A stretch of 64,000 nt of DNA, from contig JAULSR010000001.1 in assembly GCA_030512295.1 (NCBI GenBank), forward strand, positions 4,735,001 through 4,799,000. Reading direction: 5' to 3'. The DNA is from Bombardia bombarda. Its lineage: Eukaryota; Ascomycota; Sordariomycetes; Sordariales; Lasiosphaeriaceae. The notes under the pieces were generated by a model. That model did no database searches and was not told where the DNA came from. It was given only the letters and a program-made list of their open reading frames with translations. Below, in pieces: positions 48,892 to 60,253 of this stretch (positions are counted from its first letter, which is position 1; the number at the start of each line of letters is the position of its first letter). The translations under genes were made by a program, and so were the position numbers.

Positions 48892-49491
48892 GCTATAAAG
48901 GTGTGTGGGGCTGGTCAGTGTATGGCGCTGAGTATGAGTACTGTTGAGGATGGAGACTGGGAATGGTGTTTCCATAAGTCAATATTCATGTTCAAATAAG
49001 ACGTGTATGTGGGTGAGTGTGTGAGTGTGTGACGGGACGGGACGGGCTGATAGATTAAGGTACAGAAGAGCTAATGTGGAAAATTGTCTTGATAAGGGCC
49101 CTAGCTATAATGAAAGTGAATGGCCATTTTAACTTTTTGGCCAACTCTCTTGGTGGGGAATGATTCATGAGTTTGGCTCATGACTGATTTGAAGTTTGAA
49201 CTAAAAAAGGTGCCCAGGCTTAATGGTTCCCGTCTGTCCTTATCCTAGTGTAAATGTCACGTGCTGCACCTAAATTGGAGTTGGGCGCACAGGCCGCTTC
49301 CGCCTTTGCCATACCCTGTCGCCTGGGCCAGATTAGCTCGAGACTCTATTCTACATTTTACGTGTCGCCTCTTGCACCCAACCTGGAGAGTCAGTATTTT
49401 TTTCGACGCCTTCCATTCCTGCGACAGAGCAGACTTGCATACATTTCCCACACAAACGAAAAGAAGACGGAAAACGCGCGCATCTTCAAAC
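48892..49491. other. Intergenic region between GST and BBP genes
   Basis: 600 bp with GT-rich patches near 49010-49032; no gene is visible. It contains the GST 3' end and the BBP promoter. Confidence 0.6.
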
Positions 49492-51735
49492 ATGGCGTGG
49501 AGAAGTCAAGGGATCACTGGGTCCAACAATATTCCTTTGGGCAAGGCGCGACGCTTTGGCAGCGAGCTGGGCGATGACGACGACAACAAGAGCATCAACT
49601 CATCCAACGGATTCGCCCATGGCGACCGTGGCATCGACCGCATTGTCGAGCGCCCCGTCGAGCGCGTCGAGCACATCGAACGCAACATGGACCGCGATGT
49701 GAAACGCGGTCGCAGTCCCGAGAGTATGTCTTTTCCCCAAGCCCCCTAATCTTCCGTCGCGGCACGCGCTGATTTCGTATCTCTCTCTTCAGGAGACGAT
49801 GGCCCGAAGCGTCGCAAGAAGCGCAATCGCTGGGGCGATGCTACCGAGAACAAAGCCGCCGGATTGATGGGTCTTCCCACCGCCATCGTCGCGAACATGA
49901 CAAGCGAACAGCTCGAGGCCTACACACTTCACCTGCGTATCGAGGAGATCACACAAAAACTTAAAATTGATGATGTTGTCCCCGCCGACGGCGACAGGTA
50001 TACCATCCTTCCCTTCCTTCTTTGTTGAGCCAATCTGACTCGCTTTCCAGGTCGCCATCACCGGCGCCTCAATACGACAACCACGGTCGTCGTGTCAACA
50101 CCCGCGAGTACCGTTACCGCAAGAAGCTCGAGGACGAGCGCCACAAGCTGATCGAAAAGGCCATGAAGACGATCCCTAATTACCACCCGCCACAGGACTA
50201 TCGCCGGCCCACCAAGACCCAGGAGAAGGTCTACGTGCCGGTCAATGACTATCCAGAGATTAACTTCAGTATGATTGCTAACCCTGTAACCTCTCTAACA
50301 ACTCAACCCTTTCCGTTCTTGGTACTTTGCCAGGCTTAAGTCAGCATCCCGCCGTGGTGCTGTGTCTTGCAGGCTGGTCTAATGAACTCCAGCCCATATA
50401 ATCATTGCGCTACCCAACTTGATACCATTACTAACTCATAGCTCTCCTTACTAAAGTTGGCTTACTTATCGGACCTCGTGGCAATACCCTCAAGAAGATG
50501 GAAGGAGAATCTGGAGCCAAAATCGCGATCCGCGGAAAGGGCTCTGTGAAGGAGGGCAAAGGTCGCTCTGACGCCGCTCACTCCAGCAACCAGGAGGAAG
50601 ACCTGCACTGTCTTATCATGGCCGATACGGAGGAAAAGGTCAACAAGGCCAAAAAGCTCATTCATAACATCATTGAGACTGTAAGTTCTGTCCTATTACC
50701 CCATCCACGCAATGTTATTTACTAACCGTCCGTAGGCCGCCTCTATTCCCGAGGGACAAAATGAGCTCAAGCGGAACCAACTGCGCGAACTCGCCGCCCT
50801 CAACGGAACTCTGCGTGATGATGAGAACCAGGCCTGTCAGAACTGTGGTCAAATCGGCCATAGAAAGTACGACTGCCCTGAAAAGCAGAATTACACAGCC
50901 AACATCATCTGCCGTGTCTGCGGTAATGCTGGTCATATGGCCCGCGATTGTCCAGACAGACAGAGAGGTGCCAGCTGGCGTAACGATGCTCCAGGTAGTC
51001 GACCTGTTGCTGGCCAAATTGGCGGAGGCGATGCTGTGGATCGCGAATACGAGGTATGTTTACGCCCATCTAAACCTTTTAAGAATCATTTTGCTAACTT
51101 CTTTCCAGCAACTCATGCAAGAGCTCGGAGGAACAGGTGCTGCTCCTGCCCGTATTGAGGCGGGCCCAGCCTCGTTCAGCAACGGTCCTCGCACCGACAG
51201 GGGTGCTCCCGATGGCGATGCCCGGCCCTGGCAGCGCGGCCCGACTGGTGGTCCTGCTCCCTGGCGCAGCCGAAACAACGACCGGGACAACGAGGGCCCG
51301 TCTGGTCCTTCCGGTGGCCCAGCGCCGTGGGCTCGCGATCGTGGCGACCGTGGCGATCGGGGCAACCGTGGAAACGACAGCCGCGATGGAGGAGATACCT
51401 ATTATGGTGGCGGACACAACAACTACGGCGGAGGTGCCCCTGCACCTGGAACTGCTTCTGCTCCTTGGCACCAGCCTCCTGGTGCAGTTCAACCACCAGC
51501 ATATGGCGGCGGAGGGTACGGAGGTTACAATGCTTATGGCGCTCCACCAGGAATGGGTGGAGCACCGCCCGGCTTGCCTCCGCCTCCTCCGGGCGCTCCT
51601 CCCGGCCTTCCCAATGGGCTCAGTGCGCTTATCCAGCAATATGCCAACGCCGTGCCGCCGCCTCCTCCGCCGTCCAATGATGCCCCGCCTCCTCCACCGA
51701 TGGATCAGCCGCCGCCCCCTCCACCAGGCGCATAA
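49492..51735 (+). CDS. BBP: Branchpoint-bridging protein (splicing factor SF1)
   Basis: Six exons, 49492-49723, 49793-49997, 50051-50268, 50457-50680, 50736-51053 and 51109-51735, give 607 residues. The protein recognises the intron branch site in the early (commitment/E) spliceosome. In order: a U2AF-ligand motif KKRNRWGD with Trp91; the SPSP phosphosite motif at 147-150; the helix-hairpin region with REYRYRKKLEDERHKLIE; a KH-QUA2 domain with INFIGLLIGPRGNTLKKMEG (GPRG loop 224-227) and GKGSVKEGKG; two CCHC zinc knuckles (Cys327, Cys330, His335, Cys340 and Cys352, Cys355, His360, Cys365); and a Gly/Pro-rich tail with poly-Pro runs. Intron 3 (188 nt) has a consensus TACTAAC branch site and two usable acceptors, at 50441 and 50456. 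Confidence 0.96.
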
Positions 51736-51835
51736 AGCCTTCCTACTGAACGCAGAGCGCTTATCCAACAATACGCACGCCAACGCAGTGCCAATGCCTT
51801 CACCGTCTGAAAATGCCCCACCATCTTTGTCGAGT
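51604..51835 (+). repeat. Tandem duplication of the BBP C-terminal coding segment, second copy decayed
   Basis: The segment from about 51604 (GGCCTTCCC... GCGCTTATCCAGCAATATGCC) recurs from about 51736, just after the stop codon (AGCCTTCCT... GCGCTTATCCAACAATACGC), and continues to about 51835. The offset is 132 bp. The second copy is diverged and has length changes that break its frame. It still reads RALIQQYA in one frame and NAVPMPSPSENAPP in another, against SALIQQYANAVPPPPPPSNDAPP in the first. Confidence 0.75.
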
Positions 51836-52687
51836 CCCCCAAGCGTCTAGATAACGATGGAAACCGCGTATTTCTTTGTGTTGGACACGGGATTACTACT
51901 GACTGACAGGGTGCTTGATTGATTAACCTGGCTTTATTGTCCGTTATGTTTTGGTCTTTTTTTTCGATAGCTTATAGGCTCGTCAGCCGCCTGTTAACCA
52001 TCTACACACAGCACCGTCTTGTTGTGGGAGGTGGCCCAAACTAACTCTAACTGTATGACTAGTAGATCCTTACTTGTGAACAAGAATGAAATAGTGTTTT
52101 GACTGCTAAGTGGGCATAGTGTTCCCTTTGTTGCCGTTTTCCTCTCGTCGCCGCATCCGATTTGCCGTTCTGCCGACTTATATCTACCTCGTGACAATTC
52201 GGCGACTCAGACCAACTCCTCCAATGCCATGATTTTTTGAACTCTTCCGACACGCCGGTTTCATTCATGTTATGGCCGTCCTTCGCCCTTCTCCTCTTGT
52301 CCGCTTCGGCTCAATCATCTTGCTTCATCACCGTTAGTATCAGTTATCAATTCCCTTCTATTACGACGTGAACCCTTGTGGCGAGTGTAAGAATGGTGAA
52401 AATCTGCCAAGTATTTCTTACTACAAATCGTGTTCACGGATTTCGATTCACAGCTGAACAGTGGCATTCTTTAAGAATTGATTATCCCAAGTAGACTGGC
52501 AAATGCTTATGAAACCTTTAAACTGCAGAACAAGCGACTGCGTCCTGCAGCCTTTACACAATACTATCATAAAACACAGTATAGGCCTCAAAGAGATTGC
52601 AGTACGGAAAAGACAGCTACGACCAGCCAGCATCTTGTAACCAGGAGTAAACGAAATCAATACCGGCATGGCGAAAATGAGTGGCCA
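51736..52687. other. Convergent 3' intergenic region
   Basis: About 950 bp between the convergent BBP gene and the minus-strand gene ending at 52688. Apart from the decayed duplicate at its left end I see no coding feature. Confidence 0.6.
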
Positions 52688-53573
52688 TCACTGGATATTA
52701 TCAGAAATGTACGAGACAACATCGTACAATTCAGAGGATTGATCCAACTTAGTCCCGGCGAGCGAAACCTCGCGTGTCAGTCCATCATTGACACACAGAC
52801 CAGCCATACCCTCATCGTCCCAAAACTCTCCGTCGGAAATAGTAGCGCCATCGGACAGTCCATCGTTATAGTCAAGACTGTCAACATGCCGGTCAGTGTG
52901 TCTATGGTGCACATGGTGTAAGTGAGACTTGGTTTGTCGTTGCCGGATTACTCCTGGGTCTCCAACGATCTCCAGTCCGTCGGAATTCACTGGCCAATCT
53001 CGGATGAACTCGGTCATGGTATTGAAACTATCCTCACTGTACGGCAGTGGAATCTCGAAGGGTACGTCGATGCAAGTCCGCTTCGCCGCGTACTCAAGTT
53101 CGTGGGTTGACGCGGTATCGTCTGTGTGCCTCAATGATAGGCCCAGCTTTCGCTGAAGGCCACGCTCCTGGATGAGCTGGCAGATCTCCTTGATAAACGC
53201 ATGGTGTCCTGAAAGATCAGGCCCCGGTGCTTCCATGTACTCATATGGGGAGAGATTGCCATCGTCATCGACAAAGTAGTGATACCCGTAAAGGGAAGGG
53301 TGCTCGGATGCGATAAGCGGCTGCATGATGTTGATGACTCCATGTCTGGGGACTTGGATGTCTCGAGCGGCAAAGACCTCGCCATCCTTGAGATGGAAAT
53401 GTATGTGGACAAGCTTTGATCCGAACTCTGTCGGAGAGATTGTGCTTGTCGAGCAAGGACTTGAGACCGTCAATGTCGGCCGAGTTGGCCTTTGGAACGT
53501 CGAAGAGCTCGCGGATGTTGGGAAGGGTATTGTAGACAGCCGCCGGTAAGATGTCATTCTTGAGCACCGCCAT
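52688..53573 (-). pseudogene. Unknown fungal protein with an interrupted reading frame
   Basis: The ATG at 53573 opens MAVLKNDILPAAVYNTLPN, followed by ELFDVPKANSADIDGLKSLLDKHNLSD, then that frame loses sense. Another frame, offset by one base, takes over near 53440 with EFGSKLVHIHFHLKDGEVFAA and runs to a stop at 52688. It includes PSLYGYHYFVDDDGNLSPYEY, RGLQRKLGLSLRH and AAKRTCIDVPFEIP, and a His-rich HLHHVHHRHTDRHVD. Joined, it would be about 294 residues. The shift falls in a CTCTCCGACAGAG stretch; dropping one base gives a smooth protein. An intron is not convincing because the splice sites nearby would delete conserved-looking sequence. It may be a sequencing error or a recently broken gene. 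The function is unknown. It is divergent from the kinase gene across 594 bp. Confidence 0.55.
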
Positions 53574-54167
53574 CTTACTAGATACTAGTGTGAGAAGAGT
53601 ATGGAAACTAAGGAACAGTATTGCGTCTTGAAATTAGGTAGGTACTCCAGAGTCGTGAATATGAACAGGTTGAAGCAGCATTGAGCTGCCAAAGACGAAT
53701 TATCCACCTAGAGGCATCTATCTGCCTTTTATAGTACTTCTGTCACATTTTCAGGGGTATATGCGCGCAACTTGGTCTCTAGAGATGGACCCTGACAATT
53801 TTGAAAACTGGACGCTCTCCTGAAAGCTCATCAGATCATGCAGTCGCGATGGTGTGTTGATCTAAGTTTTTGCAATTCGATTGGCAAAGGGAGCGGGGTA
53901 TGACTGTTGTGCAACACGACAAGTACAATAATTCAGGATAGCCAATCAATACCAACCTCTGGCCTTCGGCGAATGCTTGGTCCAAATTCGAAGTCATCTC
54001 GTTATCCTGTCTACGGGGTACGTACCCTGCCAACTGCTGACATGCACACGCCCTAATCGAACTGCCAATTTTGGGCACAAAATTGATGATCTCAGAAACT
54101 TACCTCCGACGCTTTTCTATGCAAAACCACAAATCCATAATTGTGGATACAACGTGTAGCGTCCGCA
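53574..54167. promoter_or_regulatory. Shared divergent promoter region
   Basis: 594 bp between two start codons pointing away from each other, the unknown gene on the minus strand and the FunK1 kinase on the plus strand. Regulatory elements for both must lie here; no specific site was identified. Confidence 0.5.
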
Positions 54168-56021
54168 ATGATGTCCGCACATTCTGTTGTTGACTCCTCA
54201 ACAGATCACCGACATCTCGAGGACCTTATTTCTGAACTCGATGGTCTGGTATATCGCAATGTTCCAGGCTACGATGCCAAATATTTTCCCTCGATATTTC
54301 AGGCCCGATCAGAAGTCGGCATAAATCTTTCGCCTGTCCATCTTCAGTCCCCAAAGGAACTATTGAAGTGGTTGGAGAACTGTCAGTGTCAACAGTCCGG
54401 CACCACCCGCAATAAATATGCTCTCCATAGCATCCAAGGCCAGGTCGAGAGGATTCCAAGCACCAGCCTGTGTCTCGTCAAAACTTCAGCGCAAGAGTTC
54501 AAAGGGACCTATTCTGACGCGGCCATTCTTGTGCTTGGTCTGATCGGCGCAAGTAAGAACTTTGGGCTGGGTGACGAAGCGGTCTTGGAATTCTGTGATG
54601 TTGCCAAAACTGTCTTTGCGGCTCGCCCGGATCGACGATTTTTGCATGCGTTCCACATCTACAACTCCACGATGGAGACATGGACATTTGACAGGGCTGG
54701 TGCCTACAGCGGCAAACCATTTGACATTATGGAAGAACCCAACCGCTTCACGAACATCATTGCTGCGTACATGTCCATGAACGATGATGAGCTAGGTCTG
54801 AACACGTTTCTACAACAAGACGACGAAGGAGTATTTGTAGAGCCGGAGGGGTTAGGCCAGTCTGCGGGCAGAAAAAGAGTGTCCGTCGATGAAGACCCGT
54901 TTGTGATGCAGGGTAGTCTGGTGGGACCTGGCACGACCTGCTTTAAGGCACGCATTGCCGGCTTGTCGGATAGGGAGGTCGTCCTGAAGTTTGTTTGGAG
55001 CCATAGCAAGTACTCTGCTGAACGAAGTCTTCTACAACTCGCGAACGAAAGGAATGTTTGGGGTCTTATCAAGATCGAAAGCTCCCATGATCTGGGAAAT
55101 ATTGCGAGCCTACGACAGGGGCTGCAGTTTGGCCAGCCATGCGATTTATCGCTTCGTCGTCCAGAAGCTGAAGCCTCGGATGATGTCTTGAAGATTACGG
55201 AGTCGATATTGCCGAAGCAGGCATCAGACAGCCACGCTGAGAACGAGCCCGAGCATGAGCCCGAGCATGAGCCCGAGCATGAGCCCGAGCACGAGCCCGA
55301 GCACGAGAACGAAGCCAAGTTCGACAACCTCAATTTTGAGTATATTATCACGTCCCCGCTTGGGCGACATCTTAATACTTTCTCCTCGCCATTGGAGCTC
55401 ATGACAGTTCTTCGCGACGCTATCAAAGCACTTCGGTCTCTGTACATCGAAGCCAACATGATTCACCGCGATATCAGTCCGCAGAACATCATCATTGTCC
55501 CTAACAACAACAGAAAAGACCCCGATACTCCGACTGGATTGCTCATCGACCTGGACCTCGCGCTTGATCTCTCACAAGCACCAAGTAAAGGGGGCGAGGC
55601 TGCAGGCTCGGAGGGATTCATGGCTCTTGGTGTTCTTTATGGTGATGCTCACACCTACCGCCATGACCTTGAGTCGGTATTCTATGTCTTCTTATGGATG
55701 GCGATCCGCCACGAGAGAACAACAAATGTTTCGGGACAGATGATCCCGCAAACGAGTCGTCTTCACAAATGGCTTGGCATGGACTGGTGGACAGTGTTCT
55801 TGAGAAAGAGAGAGGACATGCAGCCAATGGAGTTTGAGAGGTGGACAGAGAAGGAGTTCACGGAGCCATTTAGGACGCACCTGCCTTTGGCGAAAACACT
55901 TCATGGGTTGCTGTTTCCTGTGAGAAATGGCGAGATTTTCATTGGCAGTGATCATGGGCCGGGTCTGGCTGAGAAGTTGTATGCGGGTATGATTGACGCT
56001 TTTGAACGGTACATCGACTGA
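54168..56021 (+). CDS. FunK1-family fungal protein kinase with EPEH repeats
   Basis: An intron-less frame of 617 residues from the ATG at 54168; a second ATG follows immediately. The kinase signature of the fungal-specific FunK1 group is present: REVVLKFVWSH with Lys274 as the likely ATP-binding lysine, MIHRDISPQNIIIV with Asp435 and Asn440 as catalytic loop, LLIDLDLALDL with Asp461 as metal-binding residue (DLD in place of DFG), GSEGFMALGVL as activation-segment end, and YRHDLESVFYVFLWMAI. Between the lobes lies a Glu/His repeat, five EPEH units at residues 360-379. The N-terminal 270 residues carry the family's extra region (KGTYSDAAILVLGLIGASKNFGLG). FunK1 kinases are often expanded in mushrooms and present in ascomycetes; substrates are unknown. 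No signal peptide is visible. Confidence 0.88.
   Translation: MMSAHSVVDSSTDHRHLEDLISELDGLVYRNVPGYDAKYFPSIFQARSEVGINLSPVHLQSPKELLKWLENCQCQQSGTTRNKYALHSIQGQVERIPSTSLCLVKTSAQEFKGTYSDAAILVLGLIGASKNFGLGDEAVLEFCDVAKTVFAARPDRRFLHAFHIYNSTMETWTFDRAGAYSGKPFDIMEEPNRFTNIIAAYMSMNDDELGLNTFLQQDDEGVFVEPEGLGQSAGRKRVSVDEDPFVMQGSLVGPGTTCFKARIAGLSDREVVLKFVWSHSKYSAERSLLQLANERNVWGLIKIESSHDLGNIASLRQGLQFGQPCDLSLRRPEAEASDDVLKITESILPKQASDSHAENEPEHEPEHEPEHEPEHEPEHENEAKFDNLNFEYIITSPLGRHLNTFSSPLELMTVLRDAIKALRSLYIEANMIHRDISPQNIIIVPNNNRKDPDTPTGLLIDLDLALDLSQAPSKGGEAAGSEGFMALGVLYGDAHTYRHDLESVFYVFLWMAIRHERTTNVSGQMIPQTSRLHKWLGMDWWTVFLRKREDMQPMEFERWTEKEFTEPFRTHLPLAKTLHGLLFPVRNGEIFIGSDHGPGLAEKLYAGMIDAFERYID
55245..55304 (+). repeat. 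Five 12-bp tandem units encoding EPEH
   Basis: GAGCCCGAGCAT/C is repeated five times in frame inside the kinase gene. The near-perfect identity suggests recent slippage. Confidence 0.95.
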
Positions 56022-56903
56022 TAGGTAAAGTCAAAGGTCTTGAGAGACGGAAGATGGCAGCGGCGAGTTGAGTTGAGGTACCTGCATACTCATATTGTGT
56101 GACTTGACTACTCCCCCGATGAGCCCGAATGATTGTCACAAAGACAAAGATTACAAAAAAATACAATGGATACACTTACCGAATATCGAAGTCTTGAAAA
56201 AAGTGATGATGCCTTCCTTGATAGAACAGGGTCGTTCCATGAAGCCTTGGAAGGAGGCCCTTGGAAGGAGGCAGGGGCTTGGCGGAGGCGGACTCACACA
56301 CCTAACCCACGCGTGAGGGCCCCTCCCTCCGGAGCCCCCCGAGAGCAGTCGCGTCCACCCCTGTTCCATCCTTGTGATTGAAGATCTTCAAGACGGTTCC
56401 TGCTTCTTCATTTCATCGTCAATTCCTGAAATCAGGGAGAAACAGCGGAAAGTGTTGCTTTTGTACAAGCCAAAACAGTAAAGTTAGACTCCAGCATTTA
56501 GGAAGGTGCGAGGCGCTGAGAGGATTTATCTGGTCAGCGGGGCACTGCAGTTACAACGCCTTAGCTTTGCTGCCTCTTTGTACCCACTGCCATTGCCCAC
56601 ACTCATTGCTCTGCTTCCATCCACGATCGATTCGCGGTCAACGACCACGATCTGCCTCAACTTGCCGGGACTCCCTCCTGCTTCTGCATGCCCAGCCCGC
56701 ACGCTTTTTTTTTTTTGCTCATGAGATAGAAATATCCCATCCCGGCTTGTGAGCAAGACCTGTGGAACACGCGGCCGCGAGGGCCTCCCTCCCTCCCAAT
56801 CTCTTCTTTTTTGGCTTACTACCTACTCTCTGCCCCCTCAAACACACGCCTGCTTCGCGGAATCGTCATCTGCCTGCAGCCCAGACAAATCTGCTCGCTC
56901 GCC
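56022..56903. other. Intergenic region before the vacuolar protease gene
   Basis: About 880 bp containing a two-copy CCTTGGAAGGAGGC at 56245-56272 and a run of 12 T at about 56705-56716. Overlapping short frames only; no gene could be supported. Confidence 0.5.
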
Positions 56904-59900
56904 ATGTTGAATCCCATCTCTTTCAGGCCAGGTCCCGTCACGTTCTGGACCACTCTTGTCTACTTGGCCTTGTTGATACCCATCGTCATCATCAACGAGA
57001 ACGCCCCTCCGGCGCCAAGTGAAAGCCCGTTCCATGGTGTTAACCTGACCGAGGCGTGGCTCGATCTTACTACCATCACTGCAGCCTACCATCCCTACAA
57101 CAGCCATTTCAATGACGATGTTCGTAACATACTTCTCCAGCGAGTCGCGTCGATCCTAGACCAGAATGGCGTGTCCTGGAACACAGAAGGGTGTGTATTA
57201 CCGTTACTTCCTTCACTGGTTCTGGGCTATTTTGAACTAATCTTATGAACTTGTAGCTCCGGTTCGGATGACTCGCACGCCGCAGTCACCGTTTTCAATG
57301 ACATGCAGTCCAATGTGTCTCTGCTTATGAGTCCTGGCCCCGGTAGCACCAATGCCTTGAAAGACACACCGGCTGCACAGGCCGCCTATTTTGAGGGTCA
57401 GAATATTCTTGTTTACATCAGGGGTAAGCAGGATGACCAAGGTAGCTGGTGGAACGCCAACTCCGTGGACACGGCTAGGCGGAACGAGAAGGGCCTCACG
57501 CTGGTCAACGCGCACATAGATTCGTAAGTACCTACCTGCCTTACCCATCTTAGCGGGGCTCACTAACCTTTTGTCAGTGTGTCGACTGGCTTTGGAGCCA
57601 CTGACGATGGTATGGGCGTCGTCACTTGCTTGCAGACCATCAAGTACTTTTCTCACCCAGACCACCAGCCCGAGAGGGGTATCGTTGTGATGCTCAATAA
57701 TGGAGAAGAGGACTTTTTGTACGGAGCCCGCGCATTTGGCCAGAGCCCTCTCGCGCCCTTTATTCACACGTTTGTGAACCTCGAGGGTGCTGGTGCTGGA
57801 GGTCGAGCCCTTGCTTTCCGCAGCACTGACCTGGAGGTGACTGCGGCTTACGCAGGAACATCAGACCCATTTGGGACTATTCTCACGTCTGATGCCTTTG
57901 GTCTGGGCTTTGTTAGGAGCGGCACTGATTACTCAGTTCTACACGACATCTATGGCGAGCGAGGACTCGATGTGGCGTTTTATAAACCCCGAGCAAGATA
58001 TCACACCAACCAAGATGATGCGAAGCACTCGTCCAGAAACAGCCTGTGGCACATGATTTCGGCCGCAATTCACACCACAGAACAGCTCTCTGGCGATACC
58101 GGAGACACGTTCACTGGCCCGCGAGCCGATGGAGCTCGCGGAAAGGTAGCCAACGGCAGTCCAAGTGATGGAGTATGGTTCGACATCTTCGGCAAGGGAT
58201 TTGTGATCTTTGGTCTTCGAGGAATGTTCGCGTGGTCGCTTACTGTGCTGGTCGCGACCCCATTGATCCTTATCCTGCTCACCTATATTCTCCACAAACT
58301 GGACAAGTACTACTTCTTCACCAGTAGCGTCAGGACTTATGATCACCCTGACTACGAGCCTGTTGCCGTTGGCGGATTCAAGGGCCTGTTCCGCTTTCCA
58401 TTCGCCCTTAGTGTCGCTGGCGCCTTGACCCTTGGTGCTGCTTTTCTGATGAGGAAGGTGAATCCCTTTATCATTTACAGCAGCCCCTATTCTGTGTAAG
58501 TTCTCTCCAGCCCTCGTGACAGTCGAGACCAGATGCTGATAATATTGACAGCTGGGCCATGAATATCTCACTCTTTTACTTCACCTTCTGGGCTATTATG
58601 CGGGGAGCCAACTTCGCAAGACCCAGCGCACTCCATCGTGGCTATGTCAACATCTGGTTGTTCGTCATCGGCTGGGCGATCCTGGTTGCGGTCACTGTCA
58701 CAGAGGATCGGCTCAGGCTGGGTGCGGGATACCCATTCGTCTTTTTCCAGTCGGCAGTGTTTCTCACCACATTCATCTCGCTCTGTGAGCTCTTCTCGCT
58801 GCCAAAGAAAACTGCCTGGGGCCAGCAAGTTCGGGAGGATCATGAGGCAAGAGATCATCTTGACCATCTTCTGTCAATGCCTCCACCCATCAATCGCTCG
58901 CCTTCACCGCAGCTTCCGGCTATACCCCGACACGAATCGCTGGGATCCCCAAGGGCGAGACGGTCTACGGCTTCGACCTCGGGCCCTGGCCACGATGCAC
59001 AGAATGACGAAGAGGACTCGGATCAGGAGCTTCCCAATGAGAGGACGCCTCTTGTGGGAGGTGGTAATGCCACAGGCGATCAGATTCGGACGACCTTTGC
59101 GACTACATACCGCCGGTCCATATCAGCGCTGGTGAACGGGGCTCACAAGTTTGGCGACGATGGTGATGAGCCATTTGAACATGAGCAGCTTTGGTCTGGC
59201 CGCTTGCCTTCGTGGGCATGGTTCTTTCAGTTCTTGCTTCTGGGACCTTTCATGATCATCCTGGTTGGGCAACTTGGTTTGTTGCTCACAGATGCCGTTA
59301 ACCAGACGGGTGCGGATGGTAGCAACGTCCTGCTGCCGTACCTGGTTGTATTTGCCTTTACAATCCTGCTTTTCCTTCCGCTGGCGCCCTTCATTCATCG
59401 CGTTACTCATCACATACCGGTCTTTTTGCTTGTGGTCTTTGTCGCCACTTTCATCTATAATCTCGCTGCTTTCCCCTTTTCGGCTGAGAACCGGTACAAA
59501 GCCTACTTCCTACAGACTATCGATCTCGACACGGGCGATAACCGGGTATGTTATTCCGGTCTTGAGGAATACATTCGTCAGATTGTTGCCGAGCTGCCAT
59601 CCGCATCAGGCAAGGAGATTTCGTGCGGAACGTCGAGACGGCTTGGTCTCACCAGCTGCTGCTACGACGGATCAGCAGTACCGCCGCACCTCAGCGACGA
59701 GCTCCCGGCTGGCGTGCCACCAGAGGAGGGCTACGCCGACTTGGTATCGATCAACATCACCCGAAATGCTGGGAATAGCGCGCGCATTGAAGTTAATGCT
59801 ACCAACACGAAAGCATGCTTTGTTAAGTTCAAGTCGCCCATCTCTGGCTTCGAGGTCCAAGGCGGCTCGGGCTGGGATGACCGCTTTGGGCAGTATCCCG

Positions 59901-60253
59901 AGCTTGGTGTCGATCTCATCAGACTCTGGCGGAGAGACTGGACAACTCCCTGGGTTGTCGATATCGAGTGGAAGGATGCCGACAAGAGCGATGCGGAGCT
60001 GGAGCAAGAGTGGGAGAAGGTCAGCAATGAGATTGATCCGCCGCCAAGCTGGGCCACTTCTTCGCTTGGTGATGGCGAGTTGAAGGCGAGGGCCTCTGGT
60101 CTCGATGGGTTCGTGATTTGCATGTGGGCTGATGCCAACAGGCCGGGGGATATTACGGCGCTGGATGAGGGGTTGAAGTATTCTCCGCCGTGGGCGGCGT
60201 TGACCAAGACGGCGGAGGGGTTGGTGGAGGGGTCCAAGAGCTTTAAGATTTGA
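56904..60253 (+). CDS. PFF1: Vacuolar membrane protease, M28 family (Pff1)
   Basis: Four exons, 56904-57190, 57257-57523, 57578-58495 and 58552-60253, give 1057 residues, slightly longer than yeast Pff1. An N-terminal membrane segment (residues about 12-32) is followed by a lumenal M28 zinc aminopeptidase domain. Metal and catalytic residues: His182 in NAHIDS, Asp194/Asp195 in GATDDGMG, the NNGEED pair Glu228/Glu229 and Glu in VNLEGAGAGGR; YHTNQDDAKH supplies the later His. A series of hydrophobic helices follows (for example SLTVLVATPLILILLTYILH and FYFTFWAIM), then a cytosolic Ser/acidic loop around 640-700, more helices and a C-terminal lumenal domain. The consensus HYDS is HIDS here. The family resides in the vacuolar membrane; yeast Pff1 has no firmly known substrate. 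Confidence 0.94.

Noticed and set aside
51094..51783. 229-codon antisense frame and a 237-codon alternative sense frame over the BBP tail
   Set aside because: Both arise from the Gly/Pro-rich GC-biased last exon of BBP, whose own frame is certain from the zinc knuckles and the KH domain.
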